Shown: in pieces, positions 21,606 to 34,300 of the stretch
Numbering within the stretch: the stretch's first letter is position 1
Layout: each line of letters begins with the position of its first letter
Assembly (NCBI GenBank): GCA_000320605.2
Contig: KB445818.1
Location: 5,717 to 69,716, forward strand
Direction of reading: 5' to 3'
Source: Gelatoporia subvermispora B
Lineage: Eukaryota > Basidiomycota > Agaricomycetes > Polyporales > Gelatoporiaceae
DNA: 64,000 nt
The notes under the pieces: model-generated
Told to the model about the DNA's origin: nothing
The model's input: the letters and a program-made list of their open reading frames with translations, nothing else
The model's database searches: none
Translations under genes and position numbers: made by a program

Positions 21606-22909
21606 CTAGAAGATTCGGACTTTGCCATCAGGCACAACCAGGGGGCGGCTATGTACTGGCTGGTAAACATGGCAGTAAGTATTCCACTCTGTGAGGCTTA
21701 CGGAGTCTCCTGCGGGTGCAACAAGCTTAATTCCGCTAATCTCTCCCCTCTCCATCTTCTTCAGGCCCGCAAGCCCACCCGAGATAACTGCGACGCGATC
21801 CGGCTTCACCCACAAGCAGACTTAGTCAGCACATCGTCTTCATTCTCGTCTATCCCCGCACACCTTAAGTTCACCGCTCTCAAGCAGCCGCGGAAGGCTT
21901 CTATATAAGCTGTGCCCCGTCGGACGCACTGTCCACGCATTCGCAGTCCCGTGCACGCCCACGACGCGCTCCCCAGGCGCCGCCGCTCGCTTTGCATCGT
22001 CAATTATAGGCCAGACGGTTGCGAGCGTTCCGCCGGGCGCGAGCACCGTCGCGGAGAGCTCGATCGAGGGAAGCTAGACGGTGTCGAATGCAATCTCGAT
22101 GGGCGTGCCCGCAGTAATCTGGGCAATCTGAGACAGGAGCGCGTTGGGCGCAAGGGCGCGGTCGAGGACGTGCGTGGCGCCGAGCGAGCGGAGGTAGGAC
22201 GTATGATTAGGCGAGGCGGTGACGATGATGGGCGAAAACCTGGAGAGCTTCGCGAGCTGGATGGCTGTGGCGGAGATGGAGGTGCGTGAGCTGTAATGCT
22301 AGGATTGGAGGAGTGGCGGATGGACGTACCGTACTGTCCGATGGAGGTAGCACCGCCAAATAGCACAAATGGCTTCCCGGCAAACTTTCCCCGGCCGCTT
22401 TCCTCCCACGGCGGAGAGAGTCCCGCAGAGCCCTTGTCGAAGAGCGCGAGCGCGGCGGTGGCGAGGGCCAGCGAGATGCTCGCGGCCTAGTCAAAGGTGA
22501 CGTTGCTCGGGATCTTCGCCGAGAAGTCCGCGTCGGCCAGCGTGTACTGCTGGAAAGCTCCATTGCCGTTCCTAAAGGAGCTCTCAATGAGGCTGTAACA
22601 CAGTACGTCAGAGGTCAGAGCACAGAGCACACGTCGACGATTGGGCGCTCACACTCGGTCGCCCACAGCGAAGTCGCTCAAGCCCTCGCCGACCGCCGCG
22701 ACAGTGCCCGCGGCGTCGACGCCAAGAGTGGCAGGGTAGTCCTCGACGAAAATACCGAGTCCTTGAATCTTCCACTCGAGCGGGTTCAGCCCAGTCGCCT
22801 CGACTTTGACGAGCAGCTGTCCAGGCCCGGGTGTGGGCACCTCGGTCGTTCCGACCTCCCAGTTGCCTTGCTTCTTGGTCAGGAAGAGTGCCTTACGCTG
22901 AGTTGGCAT
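21606..22909 (-). pseudogene. Zinc-less alcohol dehydrogenase / enoyl reductase pseudogene
   Basis: Reads as a medium-chain reductase of the LovC/ToxD-like trans-enoyl reductase group. The start at 22909 opens MPTQRKALFLTKKQGNWEVG, then GQLLVKVEATGLNPLEWKI and GVDAAGTVAAVG. The NADPH-binding loop is near VLFGGATSIGQ (22350-22390), and the C-terminal VISGGLAGLKKMERGEISG block is at 21720-21800. At least two in-frame TAG codons interrupt the exons: at about 22485-22487, where related enzymes would have VTFDQAAS, and at about 22076-22078, in FDTV-stop-LPSIE. All conserved blocks are otherwise in place, so decay is recent. Such reductases often serve polyketide or hybrid pathways, but none is seen here. 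Confidence 0.75.
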
Positions 22910-22984
22910 GACGGTAACTGTTGAATACGTAGAACGAGAGGATAAGATGTATGGAGAGAGCCAGATGAATTTGAGGACGCGCAC

Positions 22985-24145
22985 CTTTTATGCCGTCCTA
23001 CACTGTCTCTTCTCCCACGTACTCATGCCGATGATCAATCTTTGGGTGGTCTTTCCTCGTCCATATACCCCCAGATAGACCCAGCTCCAAGTGGCGTAGC
23101 ACCCGTGGTCCTTGAGGTATCCACACTAACACCGGCGAGTCGGCCTTCGACAGGTCCCACAGAGCGAAGAGGTGGTGGCTCGCATCTGCACTGCGGACAG
23201 AATAGAGACGACAAATCAAGAAGAGCATGGCAAATAGTTGAAGCCAGAAATGTTCTATCCAGCAGAGTCCACGCTCCGGGGAGCTTGCATTAGCACCCGC
23301 GCAGGCTATGCGTTGAGTTGCGCGTCGCCTCGGAACATCAGTGAGATTCAGATTGTTTACGCGTTCGTTGTGCCCAAATCGAGGTAACTAGGGAGCACGA
23401 GAGATTTACACCGAGAGTACGAGAGGACAAGTTGTCGGCAACGGTAGCCTTCGCTGAAAGCAACATCTGGGCTCGCCGCGCCGAATTTCGTCGCTTACAT
23501 AAGCTCTGCACTCTGCAGCGTCGGGCTCGGGCTCCTCTTGTTTTTCCCTATTCCATGCTCATCGCTCAATTTATTCTTTTTGCACTGTTGGGCCACTGAA
23601 CCTCTTTGGAAGGTCGTTTACAGCTCTAAATTTTGGATCGGCTCTGCGCTTTGTTACTTGTACTCTTGAAACTCAGACTATTGCTCTCGAGTCAACTCTT
23701 GAGTCGACGCAATCCTCTACAACGCAAAACATTCACATGTACGACGTTCTGGCACCTTGTAATACTGTATCCTTCTATGCTCACCCTGTGCCCCGCACGT
23801 ACGCTACTCGACGGACTTGGCTAAACTCGAATACTCTATCCGGCTCGCTCTCCACAACAGTCTACGGGTTCCACTCATCAGATATACTGGAACCTGAGCT
23901 TTCTCTCCGGTCAATTACTTCTTTCCACCAAGGGCTGTGTTCTCGCCGACCATTTGCCTCATGATTTAGTCTGCCTGTCTGGTCGACAGCCCCGCAACCG
24001 TATCCTCACCCGCATCGAATGCATCGACTGCGCCGTCTGGCTGCAGCCGTTAATGGATGAACAAGCGCGTATCACGCATATATACGCACAAGGCAACGTA
24101 GGTGCAGGCATTCCTTCGTCTGTGGACATCAGGAGGCCCTAAAAC
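22985..24145. other. Region without recognised gene
   Basis: Upstream region of the reductase pseudogene and about 1 kb of anonymous sequence. No domain-bearing open frame and no clear repeat was found. Confidence 0.4.
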
Positions 24146-24147
24146 GC

Positions 24148-24400
24148 CTAAGAGGTGGTCACAAGCGTGCGGAACTCACTCAGGAGACAGTACCGCATGC
24201 GCAGGGAAAGCCATCCCCCGGCACACTGCTCGCACGTGCAGCCACGCTTGCGTCTCTCAACATACTCCATGTCAGCTTCTCCAGTCACATTCGAAGGTTC
24301 GCGCGCGGGCTGCGGATGGTTGAGAGCATCGTCGGACGAAGCGAGCATGTGCGAAGGGTGGGCGGTACCGGCCGTTACCGGCCGTGAAGGCAAAGAATGC
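24148..24400 (-). pseudogene. Fragment of a Cys-rich fungal protein (CTCxxCxGGWLS motif)
   Basis: The minus strand encodes MEYVERRKRGCTCEQCAGG followed by WLSLRMRYCLLSEF before a stop. The CTCxxCxGGWLSxRM pattern resembles the C-terminal signature I associate with agaricomycete ankyrin-repeat/F-box-like proteins of unknown role. No ankyrin repeats are seen beside it. Part of the neighbouring DNA (24315-24370) recurs at about 32350-32405. It is most likely a detached gene fragment. Confidence 0.35.
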
Positions 24401-24449
24401 GGTACGCCCGATGCGATGGGGCCATTCCGACGATGTTCACGCGTGATAC

Positions 24450-25070
24450 GCTAGCTCCCTGACTCACAGTGTGCTGCAGAGATTGCTGCGACTGCGTTTC
24501 CGATCTCTGACGCAGATTGATGAGACAGCAAGCCCGTACAAAGCGTGTGACCTTTCAAATGGCTTGTATATGTGCAGGGGCAGTAGAGCACTTTCGTCGG
24601 ATGAACACCCGGCAAAATCAAGCGTCTCCATGTGGTGGTCGAAGGGTCGCTGAAGCTTTGATGTCGCAGCGTCCTGCTGGTTCATGTCCTGCTCTTCTCC
24701 TCAATACCATTGCGAATACTATTGCGGATAGTCGTAAATGTCCGGGAACGTAGTCCGACATGATCAACGTGTAAGCTCGGAGACTTGGCGGCGGCTTACT
24801 CGATAAATGATGCGAAGCTCCTGCCGGAAGGTACTCATTTGCGGCCTTCAACTCACGTGGGACGGCATCATGCACATGTGCTAGCCTACGACGCTGATAC
24901 CAATATGTTCGAGCGTCGCACCTAAAGAGTTCAAATAGGGTCATCCCCCATGGCCGATGCTAGGTGAGGTACGGTGGATAATGCGGTAGAGGGGTCTCTC
25001 ATCGTCTCCAGGAGGGCCGCACAGTTTCCAAGTGCGTTCTGGTTGGAGGGCGATAAGAAGGCGAAAGAAA
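24450..25070 (-). pseudogene. Decayed copy of the adaptor-domain gene
   Basis: DNA at 24950-25060 aligns with 20990-21115, including the stretch coding for the first helix ('atcgtctccaggag'), and 24500-24670 aligns with 20490-20660 (FDHHMETLDFAG against FDNHMETLDIAW). The frame is shifted repeatedly and the 3' half is absent. Confidence 0.6.
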
Positions 25071-25509
25071 CTACAAGCTGGACGTTAATAACAGCGTTGA
25101 TAACTCAGTTGCGGATATACTAGAGCAGGCATGTAGAGGTGAACCCAGATAATGAGCGTCACACCACAGAGAGAGGTGGGAGGTGTACATCCAGCACCAG
25201 TGGTATCGCGCAATGCAGAGGTCGGCCATGGCGATGTCCTGCGCCACAACGCGTGCTAGAAGCCCCGGACCGGCGTTCCAGAAAGCCGGGACCGTGCCGG
25301 GCACGCCTCTGCGTTACTTGCTATCTGCCAGGTCCTATGATCCGCTGGTAGCGCGGCCGGGACTGACTGTGAACATCCCCACAGCACGTTAATAACTGTG
25401 ACCAGGTGTCGCGCAGTGCCATTGAACGACATGCAAATCTGCACTTAGAGCAGAGAGTAATTGAATTGCGACCGATGACTACTAGTAGGAGCCTAGGAGG
25501 TTACGCGGC

Positions 25510-25905
25510 CAACATAAACCCGCACGATGCTCATGAGGTATCCGGAGTACATACTCCCCACGGGAACCCGTAGTCCAGCCGTCACAGAAGGAGAGAACGT
25601 CTTGTGGGTTCACGTGCCCGCTCCCTCACAGAGGGGATGAGGATCAAAGGAAGTCGTCAATACACCCCGATGAGACATAGTCGTAATGTGACATCTCTCC
25701 AGAGATGAAATGATGAGAATCAGACTCGAGGGTCGAGTCTGAGGGACCCGAAGAAGCTGAGTCAGATAGACCGACCACCGAAGGGAAACAGTGGATATTT
25801 AGAGAGAATGCAACACGATATCTGACAGCAGAGGCTTGTACATAATTACTAGTCACCTTGAACCCGCAGATTACCCCATCTTGTGAGCCGGACACAATGC
25901 GGGTT
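25510..25905 (-). pseudogene. Detached C-terminal tail of NLR1
   Basis: After the frameshift in NLR1 the remaining sequence still encodes, in another frame, the end of a WD repeat (TRIVSGSQDGVICGFKV) and then the acidic/serine-rich tail leading to SSGCIDDFL and a stop near 25647. Beyond that, fragments such as GYLMSIVRVYVG correspond, in a shifted frame, to the WWPRTVLIIGRS tail of NLR2 and NLR3. The tail is decayed. Confidence 0.65.
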
Positions 25906-28900
25906 CCCATCCGGGGAGAATGTGATGGAGGAAACGATGTCTGTGGGGCCCTTGAGTGGCTCAAGCAACGCCTGACCCGTGCTTGCATCCCAAGTGCGGA
26001 TGATCTTGTCGTACGAGCCAGACACAATGCGGGTTCCATCTGGGGAGAATGCAACGGAACTGACCCAATTTGTGTGCCCCTGGATCGGCTCGAGCAACGC
26101 CTGACCTGTGCTTGCATCCCAGATGCGAACGGTGTTGTCATGCGAGCCAGACACAATGCGTGTTCCATCCGGGGAGAATGCAACAGAGCTGACACTCTCT
26201 GTGTGCCCCTGGAGCAACTGGAGCAGCGCCTGACCTGTGCTCACATCCCAGGTGCAGATAGTCTTGTCGTACGAGCCAGAGACAATGCGGGTCCCATCCG
26301 GGGAGAAAGCGACGGAGCTGACCCCATTTGCGTGACCCTCGAGTGGCTCCAACAACACCTGACCCGTGTTCGTATCCCAGATGCGGATGGTCTTGTCGTA
26401 CGAGCCGGACACGATACGGGTACCGTCTGGGGAGAATGCAATGGAGTTAACATGACTTGTGTGGCCCTCGAGTGGCTCAAGTAGCGCCTGACCCGTGCTC
26501 GCATCCCAGATGCACATGGAGTTGTCGGCAGAGCCAGACACAATTCGGGTCCCATCTAGCGACAGTGCAACAGATTTGACCCACCCTGAGTGCCTCTCCA
26601 GCAGCTCGCGCAGCGCCCAACCCATTGTGGCATCCCAGATACAGATAGTCTTGTCACCCGAGCCGGACATAATGTGCGTTCCATTCGGGGAGAATATGAC
26701 AGAGGTGACGCCACATGTATGTCCCTCAAGCGCGTCGCAAAGCACCTGACCTGTGCTCATATCCCAGATGCGGATGGTCTTGTCGCGCGAGCCAGACACA
26801 ATGTGGGACCCATCTGGGGAGAATGCGACGGAGGTGACATCATTTGTATGAGCCTCGAGCGGCTTGAGCAGCGCGTGACCCGTGTGCGCATCCCAGACGC
26901 GGATGGTCTTGTCATACGAGCCAGACACGATACGGGTACCATCTGGGGAGAATGCGACGGAATTGACATGACTTGTGTGGCCCTTGAGTGGCTCGAGTAG
27001 CGCCTGACCGGTGTTCGCATCCCAGATGCGGATGGTCTTGTCGTATGATCCAGACACAATGCGGCTCCCATCTGGGGAAAACGCAATGGAGCAGACACCA
27101 CATGTGTGACCCTCGAGCGGCTTAAGCAATGCCTGACCGGTGTTCGCATCCCAGATGCGGATGGTCTTGTCTCCCGAGCCAGATACGATGAGTGTCCCAT
27201 CAGGGGAGAATACGACGTAGGTGACGCCGTATGTATGACCCTTGAGTGGCTCAAGCAGTGCCTGACCCGTGCTTGCATCCCAGATACGGATGGTGTTGTC
27301 GGCAGAGCCAGACACAATACGCGTCCCATCTGGTGACGATGCAACAGATTTCACCCAACCTGAGTGCCCCTCGAGTGGCTTGAGCATCGCCCGACCCGTT
27401 GTCACACTCCAGATACGGATGGTGTTGTCATACGAGCCAGACACGATACAAGCCCCATCTGGGGAGGATGTGACCGCCATCACTGGCGACGCATTGTCGA
27501 TGTGCTGGAGGATAATGCGACGTCTGCTGATGCCCATTGTCATGATCACAGGTACGTTTATAAACCCCGGCCAGAATGCGTCCGCTATTCTTGAAGACGT
27601 ATGAGCGGACGGGAGTGCGGAGAGATACATGTGTGGCGCGCTCCTCTCGATTGCATCTTGACAAGAGACGACAAAGATGTTCGCATCTCGAAGAAATTGC
27701 GACAAATCGTCTGCCATATGCTACCAATGAAATGATGAGCACTGAGGACTTATACGTACATGGGATAATCACGAGGACTTACCGACTGGTGAGCGGTGAG
27801 CACTTGCATTATCATGATAGACGCTCGATTGGGCTGCCGCAGCGTGCTGATGACCTCGAGCCACAATAAAAGCTTTCGTGATAGAATGAAATCCAGTTGC
27901 TGCAGCTGTGAAGAGGCATCCTCGAGAGCGACGATGTGGTAGGACCAATACGAACATCCATACGTAAGTTGTTTTGGAAGCGCTGCGCACAGTTGCTTGT
28001 CGTTAGGGAGATACGATGTGGTGCATTCATTGACGTTGAAGTGTAGCAACTCAGAGTCCATGATTCGGATGCAACAGTCCGCTAGGTCACGGTGACCAGT
28101 TTGCCGGTCAATCAAGAACTGCCCGGCGCGTTCAGGAGTGGTCATGAAGTCTCCGAACGAAGCATGGAATGTCGATATGACACCGACATCATCCAGGGGA
28201 GGAACATCGACAACAGCGTGGAGTGCCTGTAGCATAACGCGGATCCGTTGTGCAGGTATACCAATTAGATTGGCCAGGATATCCAGGGACAGGTGCTCAC
28301 GGACAGTGAGTATTGCAGCTAGAATCCGCCTGATGGTGTGAAGTTCTTCCGCTTCGTAATGCTTGGGATCCAGAGCTTTGTCGAGGATGAATGTGTATAC
28401 ATCATCCAGAGGTCCGTAGAACGGCTTGCCGGTGGTAATCTCGAGGCCAATACACCTACACAGACGTCCCACAGGATCCACAGTTTGTATATATTCTGTT
28501 GCCGTGAACGCGTAGATAAAAAGCTTCCCTGCGTGGCACGCGAGGGTGACAATGTCCGCATCGGTGGGCCATTGAGGAGGGAACGAATACGAGGGCTCCG
28601 AGGCGGCCATGGAACGTCGGATTTCATGGAGACGATGACGGATGTAAAGAGCTAAATCTGTCTCGACGATACTTGTCTCTATGTCGTGCAGACGGAGTAT
28701 GCGTTGAATGCGAAGATCTCCTCTCTCAAATTGAGCGCGGATGTGCTGTTCGGGGCGTGAGGTGACGAAGAATTTGATGGGCATGTGTGGTGATACTTGG
28801 AGGAGGTGGGTGAGGACTGTCGACGTGGCCTTCTGGTCTGCACACTCGTCAAGAGCATCGATGACTAGCACCAGAGTAGGTAAAACGTCACCGAACGCTT

Positions 28901-30271
28901 CGCGAAGGGGACCTCGGAGCAGGCGTTCTACCTGGACCTCCACCCTGTCGTGCCCCGCGTCCGGATGCTTCCGCAGTGCCTCCGATAGTGCCCGTTTGTA
29001 TGCTGGGAACTGGCAGGCGAGTGATACTGTGAGCGTAGGTATGATGCGCTTGATGTCATCTCGGTTAGTTCCTCTGGAACAGAAGAAACTACCCCCGAAT
29101 ACACCGGCGCGACGAAGTATAAGACAGAGTGAGCGGGCAATGGCAGACTTCCCCGTTCCAGCCATACCGTTGAGCCAGAATATCGGTGGAGCTGCAGAGT
29201 CACCGCTCCAGGCCTTCAAGTCACCTAGAAGGGCTTCGCGAGTGCCTTGCATGCATTCGGCACCGCTTTGAGCATCAATTCCAGCATCCGGAATATGCTG
29301 AAGCTGTGCCTTCAGCCCTGCTACATGTCAGTAGAGCATCAGGTATGCAACGAAATCGCTCACTCGACATCTCAAGGTCTTCGGTCATGCGTTCAGTGTG
29401 AAGGTTGCACTCAAGCTGGACCGGAGGATAAGAGTCATGTCGTCACACAAGATGATCTACGACGCACTTGGAAGTCATCGATCATAGCTGCCAATTCACG
29501 AAATATGCTCTCGACCTCTCTCACGTCCGTCCACGATTCAAACACGCGTCTCATCCCGTTTCGTCGTGCCTTGTTCTCTATCTCTTGCCGGATGCGATCG
29601 AGTACCCTGGGGTGCATGAGCTTTTCGCCGCATAGGCCGCCTGCAGCGAGATACTCACTCTTCTATGCGTTTCAGTCTCCGACGGACCAGCGGACTTGCA
29701 TGCTGCTCCATCCCGTATGGTGACAAAGCCTGCAATAGCTGATCGATATCCTGTGCAATTCGTTCAAATTCATCTTGAGCTTCCCCGACATTCTGTTAAG
29801 CGGATGATCAGATAGTGATTTTGGCAAATCCAGGAAGAGGATAGCCCTCACATCGACTTCGTCCATCACCTCGACAACGCCGACTAGCGCTGTCCTCAGT
29901 AGTATGAATAGATCACTGCCGTCCCTAACCACTTGAAGCACTTTCAACATCATCCATCCTGTGCCTCTTGGTGACGTGTTCATCTCGTCACTTGGCGTGT
30001 CCAGTGACGAGTGTACGGATCCACTCGCGGCATCCGCTGAAGGTGCGACAAGAGACTCTGTGCGTATTGACGGATGACCGGATCCGCCCGCAGCGTGATC
30101 TGGAAATGCCACAGAGACCGCCGTCGATTGCTGTGCTGAGGTGGACGGATGGATTGAAGAGTTCATCGCCGTCCCGTGAGCTTGAGTCGTGTCGGCATTC
30201 CCTCGCCTCCAGGGCCCTTGCAAGACATCAGAGATAGCATGCTTCATTCGACGCCACGGAGATGTGGTCAT
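25849..30271 (-). CDS. NACHT-WD40 NLR receptor 1, frameshifted near C-terminus
   Basis: STAND-type receptor. It starts at 30271 (MTTSPWRRMKHAISDVLQG, matching the starts of NLR2 and NLR3). A Ser/Pro-rich stretch leads to a helical N-terminal domain (DGSDLFILLRTALVGVVEV). Small exons follow with introns at about 29795-29851 and near 29610 and 29425. The NACHT exon (about 29320-27780) has P-loop GMAGTGKS and Walker B LVLVIDALDECAD. The last exon (27717 down) begins MADDLSQFLRDANIFV and carries 12 complete WD40 repeats and part of a 13th. A single extra base at about 25903-25905 (gggttccc instead of gggtccc) shifts the frame and ends the protein at 25849 without the conserved tail. NACHT-WD40 proteins oligomerise on ligand binding and signal through the N-terminal domain. 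The ligand is unknown. Confidence 0.8.
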
Positions 30272-31235
30272 CGTATGCGTTTGTGGTCTACGGACCGGGG
30301 GACGTCGCGTGAATCTCCAGGATTTGGGCAATGGGTCGTACCAGGATGAGAGGGGAGGATGGACGTCGATGAGGCGTCCTTAAAACGGCCACATCCGAGC
30401 CTCATAGCTCTAGCGCTGTGTATCGGTTCTGCCGCAGCACCTATGGCAATCGCCGAGCCATAGATAGTCCTCTGGTATCCGAATACACTAGTAGCTGGCC
30501 TCATAGTATACACAGCCCTCAGAAGCTCCGTCAGAGGTAGACTGGCTGCGACTGGTTGACACGGCATGCAGCCTATCACAAGGTATAGAAGATGTGAAGG
30601 AAGCCGACGAGGGCTGAGTTTGACATGCGGTACAGACACGTGTGTGCATAGCGAAGAACATGTGTACAGCGCTTTCAGGGCGCGGAAGACACAGAGGATA
30701 TATGGGGTCCAAGCCTTGCTTGTGGTGCTTAGTCGATGCTGTACAGGTATGCATTCATTGACGCACCGGAATATGTCTTACGTGCCGCTCATGTGGCCTA
30801 GCAGACAGACAATGCTCTAGCTGGTCCGTCCAGGGCAGTGTCATACGAACCTCCCATTTGAATTTTGGCGTACAGTGCGTTTAGCGCACTTAAAGCAGGG
30901 GACGATGACCCGCGCAAGAATCAGAATCTTGAGTTCCTTCTTGTCGCAGCGAGCAGGCCAAAGTGGACATGCGAATGCAATGCATTGTCCGTCGTTTGAT
31001 AAGAGATCGCAAGAATCAGCAGTGCGAGACTTTACTAGGCCGCGCAGGCAACGCACGTGACCGCGGACACGATTAAGTTTGGATGGCTTCAGTCTCAAGC
31101 CATCCAAACCTTGAGACTGCAATCCCGTCCTACTATTCTGGTCATACTTCCACTTTGGCGCCTGTGATGAAAGAGGGATACCAAACGGTTCGGCTATGTG
31201 AACTCTGGGAATGAAGAGGACGACCAACCAGACCC
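30272..31235. other. NLR1 upstream region and spacer
   Basis: No gene. Sequences near 30500 and 30790 are diverged copies of blocks found upstream of NLR2-4 ('cagacaggcaatgc' type), which shows this spacer belongs to the amplified module. Contains the interlocked inverted repeats at 31077-31119. Confidence 0.5.
31077..31119. repeat. Two interlocked inverted repeats
   Basis: GTTTGGATGGCTT (31077-31089) pairs perfectly with AAGCCATCCAAAC (31097-31109), and CAGTCTCAAG (31090-31099) pairs perfectly with CTTGAGACTG (31110-31119). The order is A-B-A'-B', so both stems together would form an H-type pseudoknot. The matching positions in the other module copies do not have it. Confidence 0.7.
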
Positions 31236-31440
31236 GGACGCGTCACTTACGATGGAGACGGGAAACGGCCGCATATGGCTCTTCAAGCTTCAAGGTACGT
31301 CCAGCTCACTATCTCAGAGCGCAAAATAGCTAAATCACACCACTTCAGGTCCCGACACGTTCGTTGACCAGGAAGGTGTGCACCTCGCGACGATCCGCGT
31401 GACCACTGCGCCGAGTCGTCCAAAGGGGCCCCAGCTCTAT
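31236..31440 (+). pseudogene. TFIIF beta-subunit relic 1 (5' part)
   Basis: Contains EDDQPDPDASLTMETGNG and RIWLFK, the N-terminal region of the TFIIF beta (Tfg2/RAP30) protein, followed by an intron with 'gtacgtcc' and 'cttcag', then DNA coding for QEGVHLATIRV in a broken frame. The block aligns with 43265-43450. The remainder of the gene is missing. Confidence 0.6.
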
Positions 31441-33399
31441 TGATCTGCATGTATACAGGCCAGCATCGCGACGAGTGTGGTGCGTGGGTGCAGGATGCCG
31501 GTGGCACTGAGATGCTTGAGAACGTGAGTGATAGCGAGGATGACGAGGTGACAGACCTTGTAGGAGGTACGCCGCCCGCCAGAGAGGAGGTGGAATGAAG
31601 TTGAGCGTGTAGCATGTGTCCCACGACCGGTGCAGTGCTCGTATCTAGTTCCTGCGCTCCGACTGCGCGTTCGCAAGATCGGAACCCAGGAAAGGCGATT
31701 ATACGCGCATGGAACTCCCCCCGGAGGCGGCAGCACCTGCGCAGGTAGAACTATACCTCGACACATCGTCCGCATGTACATATGTGCACGCTTCTAGAGG
31801 TGTTCCTCGTCTGTGTCACTGCGGCGGGCGTCTGGCGAGGAGATGAGGAGTGAGTAACATTCACAGCGCGTCGTCTACGTCTACGTTCCGCCGCACCGTG
31901 AGCGTCATCGTGGATTCGCGCGTGCCTCGCATATAGCGTTCACAAGTCTTCAGCGGGAAGCGGGATCACCTCGTCAAACACGCTTTCAGGCCCTCGTACA
32001 CCGGCAGCGCTCGGGAGCACGAGGAGCGCGGTGAGTGTGCAGGTGACGCAAGCTGTCTGTCGAATGAACCGGCGAGAGCCCGCTGGTGATGCGTCTGCGG
32101 GCAGACGCGAGTCACACGCATATGCTCCGAGTATCTTCTACTCAATCATTTTACTAAGGTCTACGGTGTCTCTCGCCCGCGAAGTCCTAGGGTTGGTCAA
32201 CATTTCCATCATACCGGGCATGATACAAGGGCGGATTCTAGCTATGGCGGTATGGACGGGATACCGCACGGTTTAGGCTGCCTCGCGCTGCTTCCTGGCC
32301 TCGACCGCTTCTGGGGTCATTATGAACCACGGGACGTTTCAGGCTGCGGATGACAGGGGTGTCATCAGACGCAAAGAGTATGTGCGAAGGATGGGCGGTG
32401 TTTGGCGTAAATGCGAGGAACGAGGTGTGCCGATACGGCGGAACCTATTCTGATGAAAGATATTTGGTTAGCTTCGTCAGAGTCTCTATATGAATTACAA
32501 CGATGTTCGAAGCGGCATACATCGCGGCAGAAGCTCACAATGACGTCGCGCTTGGCGTTCCACTCGGATACGTCTTTGATCCTGGTAATCAGTGTTGGAT
32601 AGCAGATGGCGAATCCAGCAGGGTTTCAGCATTCAACAAGCCAGCCCCGTTTTGCGAAGCTTGTGTTTCTTGCGTGCGAGGTGCATATATGCGCGGTAAG
32701 ATCACGTCGGGATTACATCGGTTCGTTGACCATGACAACGTCGATGTAGAGCAACAAACCGCGGTCGAACTCGGGCTTCAGTCTCCCGTCCCCGTCGAAA
32801 AGCGCAACCCCGAAACTGTACAGCTCCAGGGAGTTCTCGTCCATAACCTCAAGGAAATGACCTAAGCAGCGGCCCCTATGAATCTGATATGCCGTGATGT
32901 AGGCGATCCCACCGAGGCGGCCAGGATAGATGACCGAGAGCGCAAAATGTACGAGAACGCATGGGTTCTCGTAGCCAGGTCCCACGAAGAAATTGACAGT
33001 GCATTGCTTGAGGTGGAGACTGAGCGCTGAGAGGCAGAGACTGCTTGACTATGGGCATGGCAGCGCTCAAGGAGAGAAAGATAGCGACGAACCTTGGCTC
33101 GTGTATGGGATACACACTGCTTCTGTGACGAAGCTATATCCCTACCTAGGGACGCCAATCCACTAGGCTGAAGGTCCTGAGTGCTGTGTGGCATATTCCC
33201 AAGTACCACAGCCTTCTCGGTGTCACCACAGGATAGACATTGATCGATACTATAGCATTAGTACAGCGCGTATATAGCACCTGGCGGAAAGAGCGCCCGA
33301 GGCGAGAAAAAATAGCGTCGTAAAGAGTTGAAATAGGAAGTAGCGTCACGCGCGAGCACACTCGTATCGCGAACTGTAGCTCAGATACGAAACATTATA

Positions 33400-34300
33400 C
33401 GAGTGAACTCTGACATTATCAGAGGCTGGATACACTGCAAGTCATGTAGGTCCGAAGAGAGTTTGGATATACACCAAAGATAATTGCTATCATTCTTGGT
33501 GAGACGGCATCGGGGACCTATCTTCCCGACATTTTCACGGGGTCTCCTGCGAACGGGCGATAAGCTTGACTCCATTAATCTCTCCTGCTCTCCCCTCTTC
33601 AGTCCAGCAGCAATGCCTTTGTACCAACCCGAAACGACTTCGACCCGGTTCGGCTTCACCCGCACCCAGAGTTGGCCAGCACATCGTTTTTATTCTCGTT
33701 AATCAGCCGCGCACCTTAAGTTCGCCGCTCTCCAGCAAGCCCGGGAGCTTCTGTACAAGCCGTGCTCCGTCTGGCGCACCGCCTCCGCGTTCGCAGTCCC
33801 GCGCACACCCACGGACACGCTTTCCGGACGCCGCCGCTCGCTTTGCGCGGCCAGTTATAAATCAGACGGTTGCGAGCATCCTGCCGGGAGCGAGCACTGC
33901 CGCGGGGAGCTCGATCGAGGGAAGCTAGACGGTAGCGAATGCAATCTCGACGGGCGTGCCCGCAGTGAGCTGGTAAACCTGCGACAGGGGCGCGTCGGGC
34001 GCGAGGGCGCGATCGAGGACGTACGTGGCGTCAAGCGAGCGCAGGATGCGCGATTAGGCGAGGCGGTGACAATGATGGGCGAAAGCTCGGAGAGCTTCGT
34101 GAGCTGGACGGCTGTGGCGGAGATGGGGGTGCGTGAGCTGTTATGCAAGGGTTGGAGGAGTGGTGGATGGCGTACCGTGCTGCCCGATAGCAGTAGCACA
34201 GCCGAAGGGCTTACCTATGAACTTGCCTTGGGGCACATTTGTGCCGTATACCCTCCGCAGATTCAATGTCGGAAGGAGACCAATGTCGCATAAAAGTCCT
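33400..34300 (-). pseudogene. Fragment copy of the reductase pseudogene
   Basis: Aligns with 21.65-22.37 kb: MRVKPNRVEVVSG near 33630-33665, the segment around 'gagctcgatcgagggaagctag' at 33909-33931 and SPIIVTASPN near 34070. It shares the in-frame TAG with the first copy and has extra deletions. The first exon and the dinucleotide-loop exon are not found. Confidence 0.7.
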
